Shown: piece by piece, positions 31,045-40,570 of the stretch
How positions within the stretch are numbered: the stretch's first letter is position 1
How the letters are laid out: each line of letters begins with the position of its first letter
NCBI GenBank assembly: GCA_012934845.2
Contig: WNNJ02002122.1
Location: 1 to 64,000, forward strand
Source of the DNA: Pomphorhynchus laevis
Taxonomy: Eukaryota > Acanthocephala > Palaeacanthocephala > Echinorhynchida > Pomphorhynchidae
DNA length: 64,000 bases
Direction of reading: 5' to 3'
Position numbers and translations under genes: made by a program
Notes under the pieces: generated by a model
The model's database searches: none
Told to the model about the DNA's origin: nothing
What the model saw: the letters and a program-made list of their open reading frames with translations, nothing else

Positions 31045-34040
31045 AATTTCAACCATTAATAATAATACAAATTTATTTAATGTGGCAAATGCGTACAAGC
31101 TGTACGCTTACAAGTCCACAAACAAAAATGAGAAAGTCAAGCAGTTAAATTGTTCAGATGGGATCGGATTTGTCGTTTGAAGCACTGCAGGGAAGTTGAT
31201 TGGCGTATATGAATGGGCAGATGATTCCACGATAGAGGAGCAGCCACCAGGAAGGAGCGGAGTCCAAAGGAGGTAGAGTAGTTTGGGACATGTAAAAGAA
31301 GGAATTACAGGAACGCAAGGAACAGTAAACAGGACGGGAATTATCAAGAAAAGGAAGGTTGAGAAATGAAGGGGTATGAAAAGTTACAAGGCGGAAAGCA
31401 ACGATAAGAAGACGAATTTGAACACGACAATAAATTGTAGGCAAATCGAGAGAAGCAAGATGGTAGGATGTGTGATCAAAACGACGAAGACGGAGGAGAA
31501 TTCGGACAGCTGCGTTGACGATGCGTTGTAGGGGAAGAAGAGTGGATTTAGGTGAGTTGGAAAATAGACTAAGACAATAATCGAGTCTAGAAAAAAGGAG
31601 AGATGATATGAGAGTCATACAGGAAGGGAAATCGATCAATCTACGAACTTGACGGAGGTTGCGGAGTATCAAGGTAGATGAGCGTACTTTATCTCTAACG
31701 AAAGGTTTAAGTGAAAGTCGGTTGTCAAAATGGAAGCCTAGGAAAAGAGATTATCAACGATAGGAAGAATTGTAGAATTTTATGATACGGAAGGAGGTTC
31801 GAAGCCGAGGCGTCGAGGTAGGATCCACATAATTTGGATTTATCAGGATTCAGAGAAAGGCGAAGGGAAGAAAGATGATTGGAAATTGAGACAAGACAGT
31901 CGGAAGCAGAAACACTAAGATCGCGAATACGATAAACAGGTGCATGAGCATAGATGAGAATGTCATCAGCATATTGCATAACATGGAAGTTAAATTTATG
32001 AGAAATCGAAGACAAATCACCAAGAAGAAGAGAGAAAAGTATAGGGCCTAATACGGAGCCTTGCGGAACACCGGACGGAATGGACGAAGGATGGGAGAGA
32101 GAAGAGTTAGAATATACGCGAAATGTACGGTTTGATATATATGAAGAAAACCATGATACAGTGGGTAAAGAGAAGCCATAATCATGACGAAGGCGATGGA
32201 GAAGAATCGAGTGATCGACGATGTCAAAAGCAGACGATAGATCAAGAGAAACTATGACACTACATAATTTATGATCGCGCGATATGAGTAAGTCGTTATA
32301 AACTTTAAGACATGCAATTTCGGTAGAGTAATTAGAGCGAAAAGCGGCTTGGAAGGGAGGAAATAAGTTAGAGGAATAGAGATATGTATTAACTTGCTTA
32401 AGAACGAGACGCTCAAGGAGTTTAGAGAGGGTTGGGAGAAGTGAGATTGGACGGTACGAAGATGGTAGTGAAGAGTCGAGAGATTGCTTTTTGATGATAG
32501 GACGAACAGTGGCGCATTTCCAGATGGAAGGAAATGTACAGCTACGGATGGACGAGTTGAACAATGTGGTTAGGAAGAGTAAGATAAAAGTGCAGATATT
32601 TTTAAGTAAGTGAGTGGGAATTGGGTCAGAAGGAGAGGTTTTATTAGGTAATGACAGCAGAACCGAAGAAACTTCATCAGACGAAACGGAAAGAAGGTGG
32701 AATAGTTCTGGGAGGGAAGTATTTAAAGATAAGAGTGTGTACAAGGGGGCTATGGGTAGTAGGGAAAGTAAATTAAATAGCTTTGTTTGTAGATAAGAAG
32801 AAAATTCATCGGGATTTATATTACAAGAGGTAGATGATCGTGAAAGAATTGAGTTTAAGATTTTCCAATGAGATTTAGAGTTGGAAGATGACTCGAGTTG
32901 ATTTCGCCAAAAGAGAGTACGTTTAGTACGTATAAGAATAAGATGTGAACAGCGTAGAGAAAAGTAGGAATCACGGAGATTTGGAGGGAGTGAGTTTGGA
33001 GAACGTTTAAGAAAACGATTATACACACGAAAAGAGTGACGGAGTCGACGCTTAGAAAGACTACATTCAGAATCGAACCAGGGAGCATGGCGCAAGCGCT
33101 GAGAGCGTCGGAGTCGACTAGGCAGAAGTTTATTGATAATAGACAAGTTCAGAATCAAACAGAATGCAGAGATCATCGGGAAAGAGATAGTTAAGGGGAA
33201 GTGAAAAGAGTGAAGAATTGATTAAGGCTGTGCAGAGAATAGGGATATCGAGAAGTTTCTAGGGTCGACTTGGTGTGGATATTGGTGGAGGCGGAGAAGG
33301 AGGATGGGAACGAGTAAGAGTAAGAGTGACAAGGAAATGATCGGACAAACCGGGATCAGTAATTGTCAAGGAAGTATAGTCATTGAAGCAGATAGGGACA
33401 GCAATGATGTTGAGAGCACCGCCGAGAATATGAGTTCGGATTGTTGAAAGTAATTTATAGTTAAAATCACCAAAAAGATTAGTTAAAGTGATAGAGTCAG
33501 AGTCAGACGGGCGATCAAGACGAATGTTAAAGTCACCGAGAACAAAAGAAGGAGTATAAGACAATGAACAGTGAGACATTAGATCTGCAAGGTCGTTAAA
33601 GAAGATACGTGATGGGCAACTGAACCTGGACGGTATACAATCACAAGTTCCAGAGGGAAAGGCGTTGATAATCTGCATATGAGTAATTCGAACGAGGTGT
33701 AACGGATGTTAACGTTGATTTTACGTAAAGACATTGGGTGACGAGCAATGGCAACAATACCGCCATGGTTAGACGCAGTAGATGTATGAGAGGCAATTGG
33801 ACGAGCTGATTCAACTAGAGAACAACCAGAGCGACATAGACGACGAATAGCAAGATCGTTGGAGTCAGTGTGCCAAGATTCGGTAATGCAGAGAATATCG
33901 ATAGATAATTGATCGAAGATATCGAGAAGCATATCAGCTTTATGAAGAATGGAGCGAGTATTGAATAGACTAAGACGAAAAGTATGCTTAGGAGCGAGAT
34001 CGACTAGCGAAGAAGACAAGGGGGAGAGATGGGACGCCAT
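31045..34040 (-). pseudogene. CR1 ORF2 (APE endonuclease-RT), nearly full length
   Basis: ATG 34040. Endonuclease: FNTRSILHKADMLLDIF, ILCITESWHTDSNDL, SNHGGIVAIARHP, VLGDFNIRLDRPSDSDS, DPGLSDHFLVTLTL. RT: KTSPSDPIPTHLLKNI, SLPSSYRPISLLPTLSKLLE, VIVSLDLSSAFDIVDHS, SGVPQGSVLGPILFSLLLG and the catalytic HVMQYADDILIYAHAP (~31980). The C-terminal part (RLRRFDHTSYHLASLDL) ends near 31154. Breaks: frame changes near 33670 and 31720, an in-frame TAG at ~33260 and a frame change before 33176; others are possible. The 3' UTR carries the family hairpin at 31091-31107 and ends in an (ATT)n tail. ORF1 overlaps it upstream by 37 nt. Confidence 0.85.
31091..31107 (-). other. CR1 3' UTR hairpin with compensatory change
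   Basis: GCGTAC-AAGCT-GTACGC. Other copies have GCGTGC...GCACGC; here the fifth pair is A-T in place of G-C, both sides changed together, so pairing is kept. Confidence 0.75.
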
Positions 34041-35327
34041 CGAATTTTTGGCCTTGTGTGAAGAACGTGAAAATTTCCGTTGATTTGACGTATAGATAAG
34101 GATGACTCGCCGTTTGTTTCACGTCGATGTTTTTCAATGCGAGCTAAATTGAGCTGGGCAATATCAGAAGGGGAGCGGTCAGGAAAGATACGGCAAGTAG
34201 ATGAAGTGGTAAGAAGTTTAAAACGTTGGGAGAGTACCGAAGAGGCATGTGAACTATGTCGGAAAACGATTTTTAAGAGTGGAGGACTGAGATGATTTGA
34301 TTTAGTGGATTTGTTTAAACGAATAAAGGATACAGGAGCGATATTATTGAAGAGTGATGGGTTATCATCAGGAAGAATGGTTGCTAGGATAGACCTGAAA
34401 GCAGATACATCATCATCGAGGCGAGATTGTGGAGAAGCAGATTCGGAAAGCTTTAAGTTTGATATGATTATACAGCGATCGCGCGAAGGAAAACGATTTC
34501 GTGGAAGTGGTGGCCGACAGAGCTGGTAGGAGTCGAGGTAGATGAGCAGATAGAAGTGGAAATGACAGGGGTGCTTGATAAAGAATTAATATTGGTTGGA
34601 GCAAGTGTGACAGGAGCGGGGTGTTGAATCGGTTGATCAGAGATGTGACTGGATATGATTTTAAATGAAGGATGTAACTTATTGGGAAGTGTTACGTGGG
34701 AGGTAGAGTAAGGAGAATTAAAATAGGTTGGGGCATGAGTGACAGGAATGGAGTGTTGAATTAGTTGATCGGAAATGTTACTGGAAATGATTTTGATGGA
34801 AGGGTGTAAATTATTGAGAGGTGATACAGGGGGGGTCGAGTAAGGAGTTCGTGAGGAGAATAAAGAAGTTTGAGATTTATTTAGATTGGGGGAGGAATAG
34901 GAAAGAGGAGGTACGAGATGAAAAGCTTTGCCGTTAGCATTGTTAGAATGAGAAAGATTAATGGAAGTTTGGTACGTAGTTGAACGAGGAGTGTGTGAGA
35001 GAGTAGGTTCAATAATGGGATTATATGATGCGAAGTCAGGTGTTGATGCGAGGGAAACATCTAAAACAGCATTGGTCTGAGTGGTAGTGTGTGATACAGG
35101 AGTAGATGAGCAGGATAACTGTAGTAGTCGTATTGATGTACAAAAACCGCAAGTGAAATGTTTAAGTTTATACACTGAGTGGTCGGATATTTTAACACGA
35201 ACAAGTGTCCATACATCGCAATCTTTGGAATCGCATCCAACTTCAAAGCTGGTATAACCATCATTGCATTTAGATGTGGAAGATTGTTGATCAGGAACAG
35301 GGATCTGAGATCGCGCTTTTTAGGCAT
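34004..35327 (-). pseudogene. CR1 ORF1: PHD-like finger, Ser/Thr-rich linker, RRM-like domain
   Basis: The start at 35327 (MPKKRDLRS) goes out of frame at once. In the right phase follows SKCNDGYTSFEVGCDSKDCD, VWTLVRVKISDHSVYKLK and HFTCGFCTS, a PHD-like zinc finger. A ~200-residue Ser/Thr/Pro/Ile-rich linker contains repeated blocks (ISSNISDQLIQHSIPVTHAP and ISSHISDQPIQHPAPVTLAP). After a frame change near 34500 comes RKRFPSRDRC..., the RRM-like region with LLKIVF and HASSVLSQRFKLL. The C-terminal IEKHRRETNG then leads to IRWRPISPPCLLR and TAG at 34006-34004. The copy at 39821-40570 keeps the C-terminal half open. RNA-binding partner of ORF2. Confidence 0.75.
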
Positions 35328-35373
35328 GACCTTTTATCGATAGATTGAGCTCAATCCGCGAGCGTAGCGAGCG

Positions 35374-35434
35374 GAACTGACAGGAATAATCTGGAACTGA
35401 CTGGAATAATCTGGAACTGACAGGAATAATTGTA
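35374..35434. repeat. 20-bp tandem repeat upstream of CR1 ORF1
   Basis: Three units of TCTGGAACTGACAGGAATAA. A comparable 16-17-bp array with GGAACTGGATTGAT lies upstream of the CR1 copy at 49.2-53 kb (~53070-53110), so a short 5' UTR array may be a family trait (promoter units by analogy). Confidence 0.65.
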
Positions 35435-35449
35435 TGTTTATCAGAAACC

Positions 35450-37618
35450 AAATTTATTAAGAGGCTTCCTTTAGTGATGCATGCTCGATCGAGTTTCTCA
35501 TAACTTGGTCTTCTTTCTATAGAAGTCTAGATCGCTAGTTAATTTCGATTTTCTGGCGCTCTGAACGTGTTTGCCTGCATATTGCCTCCTGTGTTCTTAT
35601 CAACTCTATGTCACCAACACCATTTAAGCATGGCCCACATATTTGAAGGGATGCACTGTACTCAAAGTCAGTGCTGCTAGTAGCATCTCTTATATCGATA
35701 CCGTCATTCCGAAGGCTTAATCTATACACGTGCCAAAGCGTATCATCTACGTCTAATTCCGTGCCGATCAGTTTTCGAAGCATGGATCGTATCGAAGATA
35801 CAAGCGGGCAGAACCAATCAGGAGAACATCTGCATGACCTCTGCATGTATGTCCATTTATGTTGGATTGATCTCGTCAATGATGTGTATGCAATCTAAAG
35901 ATCTGACTGACCAATTTCAGACAGGCGAGCGATCAAATTCACTAAATTATCGAAGCTTTATGAATGGATCTCTTGATATATTCTTGGCTACTAGTGGGTG
36001 ATCCCAACACTGATAAACCTTCATTTGTGATAAGGATAGAAGTACTTGAGAAGATAGACTCAATATTAGATAAGCTGTGATCATTCGCGTATACTTTACA
36101 CTTGCGAAGGTTTATGTAGAAGCCATAACGGGGACAATATGTTTGCAGGAACCTAAATGCATCAAATACCTCCTCGGGACTGCCAACCAGGTTGCCGTCA
36201 TCAGCGTACCATAAGTACCGTACTGAAGGGGCAGTTTACCTTGTGTGCAAAATTAGCAGGAGGATGGCAGCTGCAAATGCTGCCAAGGAAAAGACATCAC
36301 CCTGTGTGAAACGCTCTCTGGATCGAATACGTTCGTTGTTGATGACTAATATTGAAGGTTGTTTATACATATTGTGCAGGACTGTTGACAAAGCTGGACA
36401 TACTTTCTGTATATTGGTCAACGCAGTCTTCCGGTTCACGCGGTTAAAGGCATTGTCGGCATCTATTGTTAAAAGTATTGATTGAAGGTTATGAGACAGG
36501 GAATCACGTAGAGTGTGAATGACTCATTCAGAACTGCACGCTTACCAGCGCATAGTTGCAATGTTCCACAAACATGCTGGAGCTGTGGTCGAGCTATATC
36601 AAGGATTATCTTGGACATTATTCGTCTGGATACGTCACCAATTCCTATTGGTCTGATCCCATGAATTTTGCTGAGAGCAATTAATCTGCTTGCAGTTAAT
36701 GCAATCATGTTATTATTAGACACTTGTTGCGTGAATATAACGCGAGCGAGATCCGCAAGCGCATTGTTTAATTTTTTAGAGTCACCGCCAAAATCGGTTA
36801 GCGTGTGGTTCCATGACCTGGCATCCAAAACGGAGTGTCCGGCACCGCTTTTTTACTCGCTTAGCTGAAGATACAATCTGCGACGAATCAATCGTATTGG
36901 ATATCACTGGATGAAAGTCTAGAGAATTTTGGATTGACTGCTCTAATAATGCATCACCACACAGTTCAGCTCCATCTGGATGCTTATCAAGTAGTATTTC
37001 TCTTACAGATTTGCCGGAAACATCCTTATACAAATCCATTGGTTTTCTGCATACGTTATTTGATTCAAGTAGTTTTATTCTTTTGAGTGATTACTTTGCA
37101 GGAATCTTGCTTTTTCAAGCAGACTATCAATGTCGCCACATCGCCAGAGGTTAATGCGTTTCGATAATATCGCTTTCAGTTTCCTTACTGGTGATTTGTT
37201 CATCCGCTGTAGTACTAACTGACTTATCACAATAGCAGACATGAGAGAAGTGGATTGTGAGGCAGCTCCCTTCCGTACATTTGGGTAATCGAAAGAAATT
37301 AGGTTTCCAATAAATGACCTCAAAAAATAGACGCCATTGGCGAATCATCTTGGTCCCAGTTGAATCCCTCTGCCCCAACTATGGGAACGCGATTAAAATC
37401 TTGTTGACTATTCTAGAATCTTCAGTAGAGTGCATATCTTGTGTACTTGCACTTGTGAAGTGTGAAGTAGTAGTTAATAAATTGCGATTTCTGCAGTTTG
37501 GCGCAAAGCAATTGAAGCGCGTCCTCTGGTCTCTGACACATCAACATCTCTTACAGACAGCGGCTTGTCCGTTGAAATTGCAGCAACGATGAGTCGTAGC
37601 AGGTTTATTCCGAGGCAT
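35450..37618 (-). pseudogene. R2-type LINE, copy 4: CXC N-terminus to post-RT
   Basis: ATG 37618 gives MPRNKPATTHRCC and the decayed CXC-like cluster (CCNFNGQAAVCKRC, NCFAPNCRN; one stop and lost cysteines). Reading leftward: pre-RT (LKAILSKRINLWRCGDIDSL), KDVSGKSVREILLDKHPDGA, RT boxes DARSWNHTL, RPIGIGDVSRRIMSKIILDI, AFNRVNRKTALTN, RERFTQGDVFSLAAFAAA. The palm is broken: around 36220-36180 the frame reads YLWYADDGNLVG in another phase. The post-RT region HKWTYMQRSCRCSPDWF and the following LNDGIDIRDATSST are recognisable to ~35535. The zinc finger and endonuclease are missing, cut off where the CR1 5' end begins. Five or more breaks. Confidence 0.75.
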
Positions 37619-37700
37619 TTGACCAGATTTAGTATTTGTTAAGTATTTTCAATGAATCGTTTAGTCTAACTTGCAAGCGCAGGTGTCCGCTAGTAAGAGC

Positions 37701-37733
37701 CCTTATATCCCGGGACGACTTCTCGACTTGGAC
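37701..37733 (-). promoter_or_regulatory. 5'-flank motif shared with another LINE
   Basis: CTAGTAAGAGCCCTTATATC then CCGGGACGACT, matching 30636-30668. On the LINE strand it includes GGGATATAAGGG, a TATA-like core. 80-115 nt upstream of the copy 4 start. Confidence 0.4.
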
Positions 37734-37964
37734 ACGATAGTTGTATTTTAGTATTTTACCGCGATTCGTAACAGCTTTACTTGTCGCCCCGTTGACGATG
37801 CTTCGTGTTTTAATTTGCTATACTGTATGTTATTTATTGTATATAATTAGTAATTGTAAGTAGTTAGTAATTAATAATTGATAAATGTAATTAGCTTGAA
37901 TAATTATAACTTTTTGTAAGTTTTAATAACTAAAAGATTTATTTCTTTTAGTTAAAAATTTATT

Positions 37965-38075
37965 TCTAAAAAATTAAACAAATATTATTTATTAAACAAC
38001 TCGATTAAGGCCTTCTTGAAGAACCTACACATTTGTAAAATTATTCTAATAAACATTGTTATAAAAAATTATTAT
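37965..38075 (+). repeat. Probable 3' UTR end of an R2-type LINE
   Basis: GATTAAGGCCTTCTTGAAGA and ACCTACACATTTGTAAAAT match 62971-63010 at the 3' end of copy 6. No coding sequence is attached on the left here. Confidence 0.5.
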
Positions 38076-38110
38076 TGACTGGTTAAAGATTGCCTTGTCT
38101 ATATACGAGA

Positions 38111-38196
38111 CCTGAGAGCGCTTTCCTTAGAGCGCATTTACGAAGCCGCCTGAGAGCGTAGTGACGAAGCCACCTGTGAGCGGAGTTACGAAGTCG
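38111..38196 (+). repeat. 24-bp tandem repeat (three units)
   Basis: Units CCTGAGAGCGTAGTGACGAA (plus GCCA) at 38149 and CCTGTGAGCGGAGTTACGAA at 38173, and a first unit with a 14-bp insertion at 38111. Lies ~90 bp upstream of the R2-type 5' fragment. Confidence 0.7.
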
Positions 38197-38282
38197 ATAA
38201 ATATTATAAACCTAAATGAGAAAACGAGACAACAAATCGAATTTTTTATAGTCAACAACTTTATTTCGCCAATACAATCACG

Positions 38283-38420
38283 ATGCCTAAAGGAATTCCA
38301 GCCGAGCCAAAATGCTGTTCGTGTAATTGACATTCAGCACGATGTCGTCAATGCAAATGTATCAAATCAAATAAGCCATGCACTAACTATTCTGCAGAGA
38401 ATTGAGAAAACTAACTCGTA
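38283..38420 (+). pseudogene. R2-type LINE, copy 5: 5' end fragment with CXC cluster
   Basis: ATG 38283 reads MPKGIPAEPKCCSCN, a stop, then HSARCRQCKCIKSNKPCTN and AENC. This keeps the family pattern CCxCNx(3-4)ARCxxCxCxKSxxPCxN at the same distance from the start as in copies 3 and 6. Homology ends right after it, so only the first ~45 codons remain. Too short and too broken to appear as a long frame. Confidence 0.7.
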
Positions 38421-38440
38421 ACATACTTTGAAAGCATGAA

Positions 38441-38606
38441 TGTAACGAAATCCGAATGCTTTTAAATAATAACGCGGTTCACACCCTCGATGCTGCCTCG
38501 AATAGATTTCCAAATACTTATCCCCCAATCATTCAAGGATGTAATTACTTAGCGTCCTAATATATTTTACTTACCAAGGTGCAACGAAAGCCGAATGTTT
38601 TTAAAT
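38441..38606. repeat. 27-bp direct repeat 113 bp apart
   Basis: TGTAACGAAATCCGAATGCT (38441) and TGCAACGAAAGCCGAATGTT (38580), each followed by TTTAAAT. They bracket sequence of unknown origin. Confidence 0.6.
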
Positions 38607-38639
38607 GAACTAAGCAAATTGTTTGAAACTGCTTGTCGC

Positions 38640-39300
38640 AAGGATGACATCGAAGGCTCATCGCTCATGAAAAGACAATTATTTGTCAGTGCGTTTTACA
38701 AAAAGTAGGTTCGTCGAAAATTATCTACGATCTACAAGCAAGTGTGTTCGCCTCCTCCGTCTAGTACGTAAGGTGTTCGGTCATCTTGATTCTGTGGGAT
38801 TACGTACCCTTTACCAATGCGCAATCCTCCCACACATGCTGCATGTGCCCGTCGTTGCTCACTCTCAGTTCCAGCTTGAGCTGGACGCTTTCGAACGCAT
38901 TCTCAATCGCTGCACACATTTGGTGCGGTCCATACGTTCATTACCTTACGAGAAACGCCTGCGCTGTCTTGACGTTCCCCCAGTGAAAATTTCACTAAAC
39001 TTTAATGATCTGATGTTCGTGTGGAGGTGCTTGACCACCCCAGGCCACTGTTGCAAGGACACGTTTGAGCTAAGAACCAACGATCGCCTACGTGGTCGCA
39101 ACTATATGCTGAAGAGAAGACGAGCCTGCAATAAACGAATATCAACAATCCATGATAGAATTGTACCTATCTGGAATGGTCTACTTGCTGTGACGATAAA
39201 TGGTAACCAGGGGAGTTTTAAACGACGGTTGCGAAATTATCTCAGGATGCGTTGTCGTCATGCCTGAATTGCACATTTTTCGTTTATTTATTTAATTTTT
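38640..39300 (+). pseudogene. CR1/Jockey-group LINE, C-terminal fragment
   Basis: The 194-codon frame covers only the post-RT region: TSKCVRLLRLVRKVFGHLD, LRTLYQCAILPHMLHVPVVA, LDAFERILNRCTHLVRSIRS, LPYEKRLRCLDVPP and the C-terminal VPIWNGLLAVTINGNQGSFK. It matches the C-terminal region of the 968-codon ORF2 in order (LPYRERLKVIGI, VWNSLPEYV, LFKKRLR). No endonuclease or palm. 5'-truncated insertion; the frame itself is intact. Confidence 0.75.
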
Positions 39301-39620
39301 AATTTTTCTTCTGTTTTCCCTGTTGCGAACCATGTTCGAGCTGTTCAAGCTCTTTTTGTTGTCGAAAATATAATAATCCACGTGGAAATACTTATTATCT
39401 TAGATCTACATGGAAAGTGATAACTTTCATCGCAGTTAGAGTTCATAGCATTTTCAGCCGCAGTGCCAAATAAGTGGATTCATGTACAAAGAATATGGAA
39501 GTGTGAATGTGAATGATTTTCTTCACTAGAAAAGTCTATGCAGAATAAAATAATCCCCAAAATAACTGGTTTACATTTACAGAGGTGTTGGTGCGATGTC
39601 CCAAGTCTGCCCTTCTCAAT
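39301..39620. other. Spacer, no gene seen
   Basis: AT-rich; a small palindromic stretch around 39370-39415 (TCCACGTGGA). No frame recognised. Confidence 0.4.
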
Positions 39621-39621
39621 G

Positions 39622-39735
39622 AGGGTTTAATAATAATTTATTTAAAGTGGCAAAAGAGTGCCAACCGCACGCTTAAAAGTCCACTAACTAACAAAAATAA
39701 AACGACCAAAGTCATTTAAATAGGTTTGAGGATAT
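39622..39735 (-). mobile_element. CR1 3' UTR end, minus orientation
   Basis: TTTATTTAAAGTGGCAAA and the decayed hairpin (GCGTGC-GGTTG-GCACTC on the element strand, one mismatch). It directly abuts the 5' side of a plus-strand CR1, so the two are arranged tail to head across ~39735. Confidence 0.6.
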
Positions 39736-39739
39736 CAAA

Positions 39740-40570
39740 TCCATATTAGAAACTACCCCCGTCGTTTCTAATGTCCTTTCTCCACCCACCGACCCTGCCA
39801 CCATATACACTTCCCATTCCATGTCATCTTCACTCCCCGACACCCCACGTCCCGTCATTCCCCTCTCGTTTCTCAATAACTTGCATCCATCAATCAAAAT
39901 CACCTCCACCAACCTCCACTATCCTTCCACTCATAACCTTTCCTCACATCGCTTGCCACCCTCTTTATTATCATTATCCTCTATGTCTCCCGTCGTCAAA
40001 CCAAATCCCTCCAAATCATCAACTGACAGCTCTTCTATCGTGATCTCACCTACTCACGTCAGTCGTCCTCCTTTACGGAAGCGCTTTGCTTCTCGCGATC
40101 GTTGCGTCATTGTTACTAATATCACGCCTTCTAAATCCTTATCTCCACAAGCACGTCTGGACCACGATGTTTCCGCCTTCAGATCCATCCTCTCGTCTAT
40201 TGTTCCTGCGGATAAACCATCCTTTTTCAAGGACATTTCTCCTGTCGCATTCATCCGTCTAAACAAATCTTCTCAATCTAATCCTTCCCAGCCCCCTCTC
40301 CTAAAAATTGTTTTCAAGCATCGCTCTCACGCGTCTTCTGTCCTCTCTCAACGATTCAAACTCATGTCATCTTCAACCACTCAAATTTTCCCCGATCGCG
40401 CACCTTCTGAAATCGCTCAAATCTCTTCAGCCCGCATCGAAAAACGCCGTCGCAAGGAAAACGGCGAAACATCACTCGCCATCCGAAACAAAGACGGAAA
40501 TTTTCAAGTTGTTCACACCCGTCAAAAAATTCGATGGCGCTTTATCTCTCCTATGTGTCTTCTCCACTAG
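39740..40570 (+). pseudogene. CR1 subfamily B ORF1, C-terminal two thirds open
   Basis: An open 249-codon frame from 39821 to TAG 40570: Ser/Pro/His-rich linker (PLSFLNNLHPSIKITSTNLH), PPLRKRFASRDRCVIVTNIT (RNP2-like), DHDVSAFRSILSSIVPADKP, LLKIVFKHRSHASSVLSQRF (RNP1 side), IFPDRAPSEIAQISSARIEK and the terminal IRWRFISPMCLLH. The PHD-like N-terminus is missing: the copy starts just after a minus-strand CR1 tail. It would bind RNA as the ORF1 partner. The last 37 nt overlap ORF2 (ATG 40534), as in other CR1 copies here. Confidence 0.75.
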
